Virus record (IMG/VR): IMGVR_UViG_3300031240_000020
Location: 1-39,143 of that record
Direction: 5' to 3' (one strand)
Source of the DNA: a virus
DNA: 39,143 nucleotides
Positions 23,061-31,212 of the stretch are shown here, in pieces. The position numbers were made by a program, and so were the translations under genes. Position 1 is the stretch's first letter, and the number at the start of each line of letters is the position of its first letter. Under the pieces are notes generated by a model, which saw nothing but the letters and a program-made list of their open reading frames with translations, did no database searches and was not told where the DNA came from.

Positions 23061-23089
23061 AAAAGGGGGCATAAAGCCCCCGTTTTTTT
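23061..23089 (+). terminator. Rho-independent terminator (bidirectional)
   Basis: GGGGGC (23065-23070) and GCCCCC (23076-23081) around ATAAA, followed by GTTTTTTT and preceded by AAAA. Works for the coiled-coil gene and, on the other strand, for the small gene at 23102-23263. Confidence 0.9.
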
Positions 23090-23101
23090 ATTCGCATACC
23101 T

Positions 23102-23263
23102 TTATTCTTGATTTTTGGCTTTCTTTTTTAGAAGCGCTTTATCTTGTTTTACATCCCATTTCTTTATTTGCTTAGTAGCTTTTTCTATAGCCTTGTGCAT
23201 TTCTTTTGCGTGTTTTTCTAGTTGTTTTTTAGTGGCATATTTGGTCATGTCTGGTTTTTTCAT
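23102..23263 (-). CDS. Small Lys-rich protein
   Basis: 53 aa, SD AAGGA 11 nt upstream. Very basic helical protein (TKKQLEKHAKEMHKAIEKAT). Ends against the bidirectional terminator. A dyad TGTTC-N6-GAACA lies upstream at 23315-23330. Function unknown; possibly nucleic-acid binding from charge alone. Confidence 0.5.
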   Translation of the reverse strand: MKKPDMTKYATKKQLEKHAKEMHKAIEKATKQIKKWDVKQDKALLKKKAKNQE

Positions 23264-23314
23264 TGTTTAAATTTTCCTTAGTTATTGAAAACAAAAGAAT
23301 ACTATCATAGGTAA

Positions 23315-23550
23315 TGTTCCATGTAGAACAATTTTTTGTACTAATTGATTAATTTGTAATCAAATTTAATTTTGGAGTAGTTAACAGTCATTAACAGTAG
23401 TTAAGGGTGTCACCCATTAGTGAAAATGGTAGTTAAATATCGATTTTTTGCTTTAAATATAGGGTTTAAGTGGGTGGGACCCATTCATCGTTGACAAATG
23501 AAAAAAGGGGCAGATTGATATAAAAAATATTCATTCTCCCCCTTTTTATC
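23315..23550. promoter_or_regulatory. Repeat-rich regulatory gap before the lysis genes
   Basis: The 428-nt gap 23264-23691 has no gene I can support. It holds a TGTTC/GAACA dyad (23315-23330), TTAACAGT repeated at exactly 10-bp spacing (23381, 23391, then TTAAGGG at 23401), paired GGGTGTCACCC and GGGTGGGACCC blocks (23405-23415; 23473-23483), TTGACA (23491-23496) without a clear -10, and a stem AAAAAGGGG/CCCCTTTTT (about 23502-23547) able to act as a terminator. Confidence 0.45.
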
Positions 23551-23691
23551 GATCAACCAGGTGCTAATAGCACTAGGTGCTTAGAGCCATTAGATGCTGC
23601 CAGCTTCATCTTTGTTTTAGTTATTACTTGCAAACTTTTATAGGTTGGAGCAAGATGATCCAGAAATTTAATCTTACAAGTCGGAGTCAAA

Positions 23692-23859
23692 ATGGAATAT
23701 TTGATCGGGTTTGGAATTGGTATTGCAATCGGTGCGTCTATCATTATCTATCGTCATTATAAATCTGACTTGTCGTATAACTTAGCTGTAATTAAATCTG
23801 ACTTAACCTCTATTCATGTAAAAATTGATAATTTCCTTAGTAAAAAAGTAACTCCTTAG
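23692..23859 (+). CDS. Small N-terminal membrane protein, lysis cluster
   Basis: 55 aa, SD CGGAG 6 nt upstream. Residues 3-20 (YLIGFGIGIAIGASIIIY) are a Gly-rich transmembrane helix, followed by a polar helix. Upstream of endolysin and holin-like genes, it may be an antiholin or accessory lysis protein; no family signature. Confidence 0.55.
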   Translation: MEYLIGFGIGIAIGASIIIYRHYKSDLSYNLAVIKSDLTSIHVKIDNFLSKKVTP

Positions 23860-23877
23860 TAATATTTGATCTATTTT

Positions 23878-23903
23878 AGCCCTACTGCGTGGGGCTTCTT
23901 TTT
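23878..23903 (+). terminator. Weak terminator
   Basis: AGCCC (23878-23882) pairs with GGGCT (23892-23896) around a 9-nt loop; TCTTTTT follows. Ends the 55-aa gene or attenuates transcription into the lysis genes. Confidence 0.45.
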
Positions 23904-23918
23904 GCGCGTGAGTTTTTT

Positions 23919-24086
23919 ATGATTATAAGTAGATGTTGTAAATCTAATGTATATCTTTTGATCGATTATTACGTATGCGAGACATGTCATTTTTGTTGTG
24001 ATACGCTAGATTCATCAAAAGAACATAATAAGGATTATCAAAATGACGCCAGACATGAAGTCGAAATTAAGGCATCTTCTTATTAG
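23919..24086 (+). CDS. Small zinc-ribbon protein
   Basis: 55 aa from ATG 23919; an upstream in-frame ATG at 23889 lies in the terminator hairpin. CCK...YVCETCHFCCD (residues 6-28) is the four-Cys ribbon seen in many small phage proteins. Overlaps the endolysin start by 44 nt. No strong SD. Function unknown. Confidence 0.5.
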   Translation: MIISRCCKSNVYLLIDYYVCETCHFCCDTLDSSKEHNKDYQNDARHEVEIKASSY

Positions 24087-24483
24087 TCATGAAAGCTATG
24101 AACACTTTCCTTATACAGATACCACCGGTCACATCACAATAGGAATAGGTAGAAATCTTAGCGATAGAGGAGTTCTTCCTACAGAAATTGACATGATGTT
24201 TGACCATGATGTAGATTATTTCTTTAACTTCCTTACTGATCATTTTGCGTGGTTCCCTAAGTTAAACGATGCGCGTCAGATCGCATTGGTTGACATGTGT
24301 TTCATGGGAACACGCTCCTTTCTTACTTTTGATAAAATGATAGCGGCTTTAGAAAAAGGCGATTATAATCTAGCTGCTCAAGAAGTAGTCAATTCAAAAT
24401 ATGAAGACCAAGTCGGTCAAAGGGCAATGGATATTGCCACTATAATTAAGACAGGAAGTCTAGATGGAATTAAAGCAGCTTAG
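24043..24483 (+). CDS. Endolysin, T4-type lysozyme (GH24)
   Basis: 146 aa, SD AAGGA. Catalytic triad spacing of T4 lysozyme, E-x8-D-x5-T, is met by E17, D26 and T32 in HESYEHFPYTDTTGHITIGI, followed by GRNLSDRGV. Cleaves the peptidoglycan glycan strand. Lacks a signal or SAR helix, so it depends on a holin, probably the next gene, which overlaps it by 20 nt. Confidence 0.9.
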   Translation: MTPDMKSKLRHLLISHESYEHFPYTDTTGHITIGIGRNLSDRGVLPTEIDMMFDHDVDYFFNFLTDHFAWFPKLNDARQIALVDMCFMGTRSFLTFDKMIAALEKGDYNLAAQEVVNSKYEDQVGQRAMDIATIIKTGSLDGIKAA

Positions 24484-24931
24484 TTCTATTATATCAAAAT
24501 ACTCTCCTTTTCTGGGCGATGCTGTTGCCACCGTTAGTCCTTTATCAGCTGTAATTATACGATTAGTAGCTAAATTATTCGGCGCAGATCCTACAAATAT
24601 TGATGACATCACCGCTAAAATTTCGTCTGATCCAGATGCAGCAGTTAAATTAAAACAGATCGAAGCAGAGAATTTTGGCAATGCTGTAGATGATAGAAAG
24701 AGTGCTCGTGAGCGTGAAGAAGAGATTGTTAAAGTAACAGGTAAGCGTGACAGAATATTGGATTTCATTGCTATCTTAGTCGTACTTGGATATTTTATAA
24801 TGTGTGCTATGGTAGGATTGACTAGAATGGATCAGAGTGATCATGATGTTCTTTATATGATGGTAGGACAACTTACTGCTGGATTTATCATGGTACTTGG
24901 TTACTATTTTGGTTCTAGTAATAAGCAATAG
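24464..24931 (+). CDS. Putative holin
   Basis: 155 aa, SD AGGAAG, overlapping the endolysin. Two clear transmembrane segments near the C-terminus (99-119, ILDFIAILVVLGYFIMCAMV; 129-149, VLYMMVGQLTAGFIMVLGYY) and a weaker hydrophobic stretch at 14-39. A charged linker (65-97) separates them. This matches phage holin-type proteins of about 150 aa next to an endolysin. Confidence 0.65.
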   Translation: MELKQLSSIISKYSPFLGDAVATVSPLSAVIIRLVAKLFGADPTNIDDITAKISSDPDAAVKLKQIEAENFGNAVDDRKSAREREEEIVKVTGKRDRILDFIAILVVLGYFIMCAMVGLTRMDQSDHDVLYMMVGQLTAGFIMVLGYYFGSSNKQ

Positions 24932-24945
24932 AGGTTAAATTTGAA

Positions 24946-25059
24946 ATGGAGTTAGAAAATATAGCTTGTATCATGCTACTTATATTTTTTGGAAATGCGA
25001 TTTGTTTGGCATGTGTGGGAATGATTTATTTAATGTTTAAAATTATACATGGAATTTAA
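24946..25059 (+). CDS. Small membrane protein
   Basis: 37 aa, SD GAGG upstream. Nearly all hydrophobic (IACIMLLIFFGNAICLACVG). Tightly packed between holin and the next gene (2-nt gap). May assist lysis; unknown. Confidence 0.5.
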   Translation: MELENIACIMLLIFFGNAICLACVGMIYLMFKIIHGI

Positions 25060-25061
25060 TA

Positions 25062-25355
25062 ATGAGATGCAGCATTTGTGTTGGTTCTGGAAAAGTTATG
25101 GGTGGTGGAATGATGTTACGCTCCTGTACTGAATGTGGTGGATTGGGAATTATTGAAGAAGAAAAAAAAAAAGATATTGAGGAAAGTATCAAATCAACTC
25201 CGCATTACAAAGATGCGATTGATAATATTAAGGCACTTAATCCAACTATCACTGAAGAAGATGCTAAGAAAATGTTTTCGGAAGAACTTAAAAAAATAGA
25301 AGACAAGGATGATGAAGGTGATTCTAATGCTAGAAAGAAAAATAAAAGAACTTGA
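25062..25355 (+). CDS. DnaJ-like zinc motif protein
   Basis: 97 aa. CSICVGSGKV (3-12) and CTECGGLG (22-29) are two CxxCxGxG motifs as in the DnaJ zinc domain, then a charged helix. It has only one zinc unit and no J domain, so it is not a DnaJ chaperone. Function unknown. The next gene starts within it. Confidence 0.55.
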   Translation: MRCSICVGSGKVMGGGMMLRSCTECGGLGIIEEEKKKDIEESIKSTPHYKDAIDNIKALNPTITEEDAKKMFSEELKKIEDKDDEGDSNARKKNKRT

Positions 25356-25482
25356 GAAAAAATCAAGGCGTTTATTATTTTGCATAATTGTATTGTCATT
25401 AATGAATGTTCTTTTACTTTTATGGATTGGATCAAATGTGAGTAATTCAGATAAATGCAGTATTGTTTTCATGGATGGATAA
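25327..25482 (+). CDS. Small membrane protein, possible spanin part
   Basis: 51 aa, SD AAGGTGA. Basic helix (MLERKIKELEKKSRR), transmembrane segment (LLFCIIVLSLMNVLLLLWIG), short outside tail with one Cys. Overlaps its neighbour by 29 nt in another frame, as lysis genes often do. No lipobox, so a spanin role is only a possibility. Confidence 0.5.
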   Translation: MLERKIKELEKKSRRLLFCIIVLSLMNVLLLLWIGSNVSNSDKCSIVFMDG

Positions 25483-25492
25483 GAGAGTATTT

Positions 25493-25927
25493 ATGGCTAA
25501 TACAGGTGGAAGACCCACTATTTACAGCGATGAATTAGTAGATTATGTGTGTGGATTAATTGCCACCCATTGCATGGGTTTGCATGGTTTGTATGCTGAA
25601 TATACTGATTTTCCTCATCCAAGAACTATTCAATTTTGGGTATACAAATATCCAGAGTTTTTACGCAAGTACCTAGAAGCTAAGAGTGCTCAGTCGCATA
25701 TTTTGTTGGATAATACTATAGATATAGCTAATTATAATACTGATGATTCATTACTAAAAATAAATAGAGATAAACTTATTATTGATACTTATAAATTTAA
25801 TGCAACAAGATTAAATAGAAGAGATTATGGAGATAAGACTCAAATAGAGAACATAAATCCTACCGAAGAAAAAGAAGAAGTAAGGAAACTGGTAGAAAAA
25901 TGCAAGAAGAACATCAAAAAGAAATAG
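25493..25927 (+). CDS. Small terminase subunit
   Basis: 144 aa from ATG 25493 (GAGAG upstream); an ATG 30 nt earlier has no SD and lies in the previous gene. Begins GGRPTIYSDELVDYVC, the standard start of P22/phage small terminases, and has a helical central part with a basic C-terminus (EKCKKNIKKK). Recognises the pac site and loads DNA onto the large subunit, whose gene overlaps by 28 nt. Confidence 0.75.
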   Translation: MANTGGRPTIYSDELVDYVCGLIATHCMGLHGLYAEYTDFPHPRTIQFWVYKYPEFLRKYLEAKSAQSHILLDNTIDIANYNTDDSLLKINRDKLIIDTYKFNATRLNRRDYGDKTQIENINPTEEKEEVRKLVEKCKKNIKKK

Positions 25928-27456
25928 ATTATGATAATCAATTAAGAGAAGATTTGTTATCAAGTCTTTTTTTATTTCACTGCGTTATATTCGAAAAACG
26001 TACCGGTCGTGAATTTAAAATAAGTCATCCTGATAGTAATGAATCACATTTCATTACTGTTTGTCGTGAACTTGAGAATATGTTTTATCTAAAACATAAC
26101 AGATTAATAATCAATCTTCCGCCTGGATGGGCAAAGTCTGAAATATGTAAGAGTTTCATTTGTTGGTGCTTTGCTCATTATCCAGATTGTAAATTTCTTT
26201 ATATCAGTCACTCGTTTGAGCTAGCTGTAATTCATACTTCTGAGATAAAGCAAACAATGATTATGCCATTCTATCGCAAGATGTTTGGTATTGAGATAAG
26301 GCGTGATAGCTCAGCTAAAGACTTTTTTAGGACCACAGCAGGTGGCGCCGTTGCTGCATTTGGATCTAAAGGTGCTATAACAGGTCAAGATGCTGGATTA
26401 CCTGGCGAGAATAGATTCACTGGCGCGGCAATGATTGATGATATTCATAAGCCAGAAGAAATCCATTCAGATACAATTAGAGATCGTGTTAAACGTAACT
26501 ATTTCGAGACGGTAGAAAGACGTTTGCGAGCGCCCAATGTACCATTGATATTGATAGGGCAAAGGCTTCACGAAGATGATTTGATGGCGCATTTGATGTC
26601 AGGAGCTGACGGTCAAGATTGGCGTAAAGTAATCATTAAAGCGCTTGATGATGCTGGTAATGCTCGCTATCCTGAGGTCAACCCAAAGAAACAATTACTA
26701 ATAATGCAGGAGAAACAGCCTTATGTATTTGCTTCACAATTTCAACAAGATCCTATGCCTGCTGGTGGTGGTTTATTTAGGACTGAGTGGTTTCCTTTAT
26801 TGGATCAATCTCCGGATATTATATCAAGCTTCATTACCGTTGACTCAGCAGAAACCAAAGAAGAATATAATGATGCTACAGTTTTTAGCTTTTGGGGAGT
26901 TTATAAAATCAATTTTAATGGGTCTGATATTGATAATATGTATGGATTACATTGGATAGATTGTCATGAACTTAGAATAGATCCTAAAGACTTGCAAGAC
27001 GAGTTCATGGACTTTTGGACTGGATGCATGCGTTATAAGATCAAGCCAAAGTTTGCAGCTATTGAGAAGAAGTCTACTGGCGTGACTTTGATATCAGTTT
27101 TAAAGGATATTCAAGGTCTTCGTATCATTGATATAGAGCGCTCAGGAACCAAAAATAGTAAGACCAATCGTTTCCTTGAGATGCAGCCATTCATAGCCAG
27201 CAAGCAAGTATCATTGCCTGCCACTGGCAAGCATACTACAATGTGTTTAACTCACATGAGCAAGATAACTGCTAATAATGTCCACAGGTTCGATGATATT
27301 GCAGATACTTGTTATGATGCTGTTAAGATGGCTTTGATAGATAGAATTATCATCAACAAAGAGATTGGTACGACAGATCATAGTGCTATGGCTAAAAACT
27401 TGATATCTACTTACAACAGGATGGATAGACTTAAGAAGGCGGCTTATGGGAATTAA
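25900..27456 (+). CDS. Large terminase subunit (ATPase and nuclease)
   Basis: 518 aa. Walker A-type INLPPGWAKSE (71-81), Walker B AAMIDD (176-181), motif LILIGQRLHEDD (216-227). Nuclease residues D315 (ITVDSAE), E389 (AAIEKKSTG) and D465/D466 (RFDDIAD) fit the RNase H-like fold. Pumps DNA into the prohead and cuts it. P22-like partners suggest headful packaging, which agrees with the circular assembly. Confidence 0.93.
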   Translation: MQEEHQKEIDYDNQLREDLLSSLFLFHCVIFEKRTGREFKISHPDSNESHFITVCRELENMFYLKHNRLIINLPPGWAKSEICKSFICWCFAHYPDCKFLYISHSFELAVIHTSEIKQTMIMPFYRKMFGIEIRRDSSAKDFFRTTAGGAVAAFGSKGAITGQDAGLPGENRFTGAAMIDDIHKPEEIHSDTIRDRVKRNYFETVERRLRAPNVPLILIGQRLHEDDLMAHLMSGADGQDWRKVIIKALDDAGNARYPEVNPKKQLLIMQEKQPYVFASQFQQDPMPAGGGLFRTEWFPLLDQSPDIISSFITVDSAETKEEYNDATVFSFWGVYKINFNGSDIDNMYGLHWIDCHELRIDPKDLQDEFMDFWTGCMRYKIKPKFAAIEKKSTGVTLISVLKDIQGLRIIDIERSGTKNSKTNRFLEMQPFIASKQVSLPATGKHTTMCLTHMSKITANNVHRFDDIADTCYDAVKMALIDRIIINKEIGTTDHSAMAKNLISTYNRMDRLKKAAYGN

Positions 27457-27595
27457 TTTTTTAAAATTAATATTACATATCATTATATTTATAGTTGCTG
27501 TTGTTTTAGTAAGTATGGTTATGGATTTTTTTACAGACATACATTCAATAGCAAAAGACATTCATCATTATGTGGGGTTGTTTGATGGAAAATAA
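27446..27595 (+). CDS. Small membrane protein overlapping terL
   Basis: 49 aa, SD AAGAAGG inside terL. N-terminal transmembrane segment (LKLILHIIIFIVAVVLVSMV), polar tail ending HHYVGLFDGK; its last codons overlap the next gene start. The same LFDG ending occurs in an 18-aa frame before 27963. Confidence 0.5.
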   Translation: MGINFLKLILHIIIFIVAVVLVSMVMDFFTDIHSIAKDIHHYVGLFDGK

Positions 27596-27920
27596 TACAA
27601 TCAATTTATCAAGAGAAGAATTAGAAACATTAATAGCAGAAGAATGTTACGCACATGTAGTTAAATATCATGATGAAAAGTACGAAGAAATGGATTCAAT
27701 TTATCGTCAGGTAAAAGTATTGTCTACTGATATATTTGAAAGCAATATAAGAGTTCTTAATAGACTTCAAGAAATAGAATCTATGATAAGCGCACATAGT
27801 GTTGGTGTGCAGAATGTATATGATGAATTGAAAGTAATAAAAGAAGTATATGAAGTATCAAAAATAGATAAAGATTTATTTAACAAAATTCATAGGATCA
27901 AACAAATAATGGAAGAATGA
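27585..27920 (+). CDS. Hypothetical coiled-coil protein
   Basis: 111 aa from ATG 27585, chosen over 27570 because it has the same GGTTNTTTGATGGA context as the next gene. Highly helical, acidic, with heptads (IRVLNRLQEIESMI). Between terminase and portal, but P22 has no counterpart. Function unknown. Confidence 0.55.
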   Translation: MENNTINLSREELETLIAEECYAHVVKYHDEKYEEMDSIYRQVKVLSTDIFESNIRVLNRLQEIESMISAHSVGVQNVYDELKVIKEVYEVSKIDKDLFNKIHRIKQIMEE

Positions 27921-27962
27921 TTGTTAATTTCATAAGGAATGTCAGATATATGAGGTTATTTG

Positions 27963-28328
27963 ATGGAAGATAAAAAGAAGAAAAAAGTAATATCAGAAAA
28001 AACACACATAAAACATATGTTTGCTAAAGACAAAGAAATAGATTTTCTAAAAAAAGTTGTAAATGATCAAAGAATTCTATTGGATAGAGATAGAAATAGA
28101 AAAGATGAACACATGAGATCTTTATACGAATTGAGATCATATGATGAAATAGTTAATGATATTAAACAAATGTTTCATAATAATTTGCATGATATAAATA
28201 TGAATATCAATGAAGTTAGAACATTTATGATTGAAACTTGTCGTGTTGTTGAAAGATTAGAAAAACAATTTGGAGAACTGTCACATGGAAGTGGCAAAAA
28301 GGCACCAAGAGCAACTAGAAAGGATTAA
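27963..28328 (+). CDS. Hypothetical coiled-coil protein
   Basis: 121 aa, GAGG 10 nt before ATG. Lys-rich start, long helices (VNDQRILLDRDRNRKDEHM) and a basic C-terminus (KKAPRATRKD). Similar size, style and start context to the gene before it, so the pair may be an old duplication. Overlaps the portal gene. Confidence 0.55.
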   Translation: MEDKKKKKVISEKTHIKHMFAKDKEIDFLKKVVNDQRILLDRDRNRKDEHMRSLYELRSYDEIVNDIKQMFHNNLHDINMNINEVRTFMIETCRVVERLEKQFGELSHGSGKKAPRATRKD

Positions 28329-30396
28329 GACAAATGTACGTCGTTCATACGACTACTTCAAACCAAACTATGACAGATACAACGAGTTCAGACGATTTGT
28401 ATTTGAATCATCTCTAAAGGATGATGAAATACAATTACTCATGGCTCAATCTAAACCTCAGCTTGAGTTTAACGTACTAGAGGCTTATATATCGCGTCTA
28501 TTAGGCGAATTCTCTAAGCAAGAGCCTGATATTGAAGTTTCAGCAGATGATCAGAGTAAAGCTGATCCAATGACTATTAAGGTCATAGAACAGCATCTTC
28601 GCCATACTTTGTTAGATCCTAAAAACCATAACACTCGATATGAAGTGTATAAAGACCTGTTATCTGGAGGTTTTAGTTCTCTTAAAATATTTACTGATTA
28701 CGCTAATCCTATGAGCATGCACCAGATCATTGATATAGAACGTGCATTTGATCCAACATTGTGTGGGTATGATCAATTAGCACGCTATTCGCATAAAGGG
28801 GATGGTAGATTCTGCTTCGAACTGTTTCCAATGTCTAAGGATGATTTCAAAGAAGAATACCCAGACATTGATGTAGAAAGGTTAAGTTTCAAGCGTGGCT
28901 TTGCTGGTTTCAATTGGTCATATCTGAATGATACAACTCCAACATTAATCATTGCTGACTATTATGAGAAGAAAAAGAAAGAGACAAAGATCGTAGAGAC
29001 TCGTGAAAATAAAGTAATGACGCTTGATGAATATAATAAGATGCTTGATGAATGGGATAAGTTTGAAGCGCCACCAGCAATCATTGGTAAACCGCGTAAG
29101 ACAATGCTTGAAACTATATGCAGATATCGCCTTATAGAAAATATGGTGATGAAGTATGAAGAAACAGACTTTAGGTGTCTTCCACTAATATTTGTGGATG
29201 GTAGTTCTGTTATGGTTAAAACTCCTAAGAATGGCAATGTAAGGCAAGTATGTAGGCCTTATGTGTACCACGCTAAAGGCGCTCAACGTCTTAAGAACTA
29301 TGCTGGTATTGCATGGGCAAACGAAATTGAAAACACTGTGCAGCATAAATTCATGGTTGCTAAAGAAGCATTACCTAAAGAAGAAGACTTTTTACAAGCA
29401 TATAAGGATGTGCAGAAAGCTAGTGTGTTGGTTTACAACTCAGTACACGAAAACAACCCAGATATGCCTATATCGAACCCTATTCGTGAGATTCAGCGTG
29501 TTCCAATGCCGGTTGAGATATCTCAAGCATTCACTGGTTCCGATTCATTAATTCAGAACATTCTAGGTAGTTACGATGCAAGTCTTGGTATAAATAACAA
29601 TCAGCTTTCAGGAGTTGCAATAGTAGAAGCCGCTAGCCAAAGCAATTCTACTGCAATGCCATACATTGTTGGTTATCTGCAAGGATATAGTAGAGCCGCA
29701 GAAGTTTATGTTGATCTGATGCCTAAGTATTATACGACACCTAGAACGCTTCCTCTGATTGATGAAGAAGGCAAGAAAGGATATATCAAAATAAACCAAG
29801 ATGATGGCATGCCGATGGATTTTGACACTAATGATCTAAATGTCGTAGTAAAAGCCGGCGCTTCATTCCAAGTTCAGAAATCTCGTACGCTGATGATGGT
29901 AAAAGAAATGATGGGCATGTCTCCTATCTTTGCTCAGTTTATAGCAGAGAAAGGATTGAACTTTGTCTTGGATAACATGGAAGGTAAGGGTGTTGATCAG
30001 CTTAAGAGTATGGTGGATGAATGGTTACAAGAAATGCAGCAACAGAAAGCTATGGCAATGCAGCAACAACAGCAAGAAATGCAGAATAACCCTGCTGTGA
30101 TGAAGCAGAAAATAGACGCCCAAAAGTTGATGCAACAATCAGTAAAAGATGATAAACAATTCCAGATGGATATGGCTAAATTAGAGATGGATGAGAAAAA
30201 GTTATTGGCTGACTTGCGTATATCTCAAGATCAATCAGCTGTGCAGCTTGTTAAGGCCAATACTGAGAGATTTGCTAAGTCTGTTGATTTACAGATGCAG
30301 CATCATGATATGAAACATAGGCATATGAAAGAAGCTATTGAGACTCATCATATGGTTTCACAGCCTAAAGTACAACCTCAACATCAAGGAATGTAA
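28285..30396 (+). CDS. Portal protein, P22 gp1-like
   Basis: 703 aa from ATG 28285 (GGAGA upstream); P22 portal is 725 aa. Features: LEFNVLEAYISRLLGEFSKQ near residue 55, a wing/stem alpha-beta body, and a long Gln/Met-rich C-terminal helix (about 580-690, MQQQQQEMQ and MQQSVKDDK) like the P22 portal barrel. Forms the dodecameric DNA channel; neighbour to terminase and scaffold. Confidence 0.85.
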   Translation: MEVAKRHQEQLERIKTNVRRSYDYFKPNYDRYNEFRRFVFESSLKDDEIQLLMAQSKPQLEFNVLEAYISRLLGEFSKQEPDIEVSADDQSKADPMTIKVIEQHLRHTLLDPKNHNTRYEVYKDLLSGGFSSLKIFTDYANPMSMHQIIDIERAFDPTLCGYDQLARYSHKGDGRFCFELFPMSKDDFKEEYPDIDVERLSFKRGFAGFNWSYLNDTTPTLIIADYYEKKKKETKIVETRENKVMTLDEYNKMLDEWDKFEAPPAIIGKPRKTMLETICRYRLIENMVMKYEETDFRCLPLIFVDGSSVMVKTPKNGNVRQVCRPYVYHAKGAQRLKNYAGIAWANEIENTVQHKFMVAKEALPKEEDFLQAYKDVQKASVLVYNSVHENNPDMPISNPIREIQRVPMPVEISQAFTGSDSLIQNILGSYDASLGINNNQLSGVAIVEAASQSNSTAMPYIVGYLQGYSRAAEVYVDLMPKYYTTPRTLPLIDEEGKKGYIKINQDDGMPMDFDTNDLNVVVKAGASFQVQKSRTLMMVKEMMGMSPIFAQFIAEKGLNFVLDNMEGKGVDQLKSMVDEWLQEMQQQKAMAMQQQQQEMQNNPAVMKQKIDAQKLMQQSVKDDKQFQMDMAKLEMDEKKLLADLRISQDQSAVQLVKANTERFAKSVDLQMQHHDMKHRHMKEAIETHHMVSQPKVQPQHQGM

Positions 30397-30399
30397 AGA

Positions 30400-30555
30400 A
30401 TGATGGTTTATTTGGTTACTATAAATTTTAATGGTTGTTTAATGAAATTCGCAACATTAAGAAAAGACATTGCGGACGATGTATTTATTTCTTTTGAGTT
30501 ATTAAATCCAGAAATAGAAGAAATTAAGTTAACAGGAAGTTGTGATAAATGTTAA
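30400..30555 (+). CDS. Small hypothetical protein
   Basis: 51 aa, AAGGA upstream of a double ATG. Mixed beta/alpha (VYLVTINFNGCLMKFATL), ends CDKC. Fits exactly between portal and the next gene. Function unknown. Confidence 0.45.
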   Translation: MMVYLVTINFNGCLMKFATLRKDIADDVFISFELLNPEIEEIKLTGSCDKC

Positions 30556-30565
30556 GGAGTTTGAT

Positions 30566-30742
30566 ATGAGTGAAAAGAAAGTAACATGGAATGACCTGCA
30601 TGAAGCGACTCAACATGAAATAAGGAAAACTTATAAATTGAATGATCGTCAGTTCGAACAACAAATCAGGACGCATATGGATGGAGCTAATGCCCAGGAA
30701 CGTCGTCAATTATATCAAACAGTATGTAGTAAAAGGAGATAA
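30566..30742 (+). CDS. Small hypothetical protein
   Basis: 58 aa from ATG 30566 with AAGGAG upstream; an earlier in-frame ATG (30542) lies in the previous gene. Helical and polar (WNDLHEATQHEIRKTYKL). No motif. Confidence 0.5.
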   Translation: MSEKKVTWNDLHEATQHEIRKTYKLNDRQFEQQIRTHMDGANAQERRQLYQTVCSKRR

Positions 30743-30745
30743 ACC

Positions 30746-30895
30746 ATGAAATCTAATCCATTCAACAAGAGAGAAGATAAGAACGCTAAGAAAGCTTTTG
30801 CTAAGACAAAGTCTGATGTTAAGCCAGTTGCTAAAGATACAAACAAGACTAAGCGTAAGATGGTTAAGCCTACCAAAGGTAAAAGATATGAATGA
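30746..30895 (+). CDS. Small very basic protein
   Basis: 49 aa, SD AAAAGGAG. Rich in Lys (KREDKNAKKAFAKTKSD), ending KPTKGKRYE. Such small basic proteins are common between portal and scaffold in podoviruses. Overlaps the next start (ATGA). Confidence 0.55.
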   Translation: MKSNPFNKREDKNAKKAFAKTKSDVKPVAKDTNKTKRKMVKPTKGKRYE

Positions 30896-31212
30896 AGATA
30901 ATAATAGGTAAAGTGTGGTATGCATTAAATGGTCAATCTCCTTTTGCATTGAAAATACGTGGATTAGGAATAATGGAATCTTCATTAATTAATGGATTTG
31001 ATACTGTAGTATTAAATAAAATTCAATTGAAAAAATTAAGAGATCAGATAGACAAGAAATTAGGAGAACATGAGATGCCATTAAAAAAATCATCTTCAAA
31101 GAAAGCTTTCAAAGATAACCTAAAGAAAGAAATTAAAAGTGGTAAGCCACAGAAACAGGCTGTTGCCATTGCTTATTCAGTTAAGCGTAAGGCACAGGGT
31201 AAAAAGAAATGA
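30892..31212 (+). CDS. Two-part protein with KQAVAIAYS domain
   Basis: 106 aa. N-terminal part (1-61) has no recognised motif. C-terminal 45 aa (MPLKKSSSKKAFKDNLKKEI then GKPQKQAVAIAYSVKR) corresponds to a small phage protein that usually stands alone. ATG 31075 with AGGAGA just upstream could start that short form, so one gene may give two products. Confidence 0.6.
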   Translation: MKIIIGKVWYALNGQSPFALKIRGLGIMESSLINGFDTVVLNKIQLKKLRDQIDKKLGEHEMPLKKSSSKKAFKDNLKKEIKSGKPQKQAVAIAYSVKRKAQGKKK

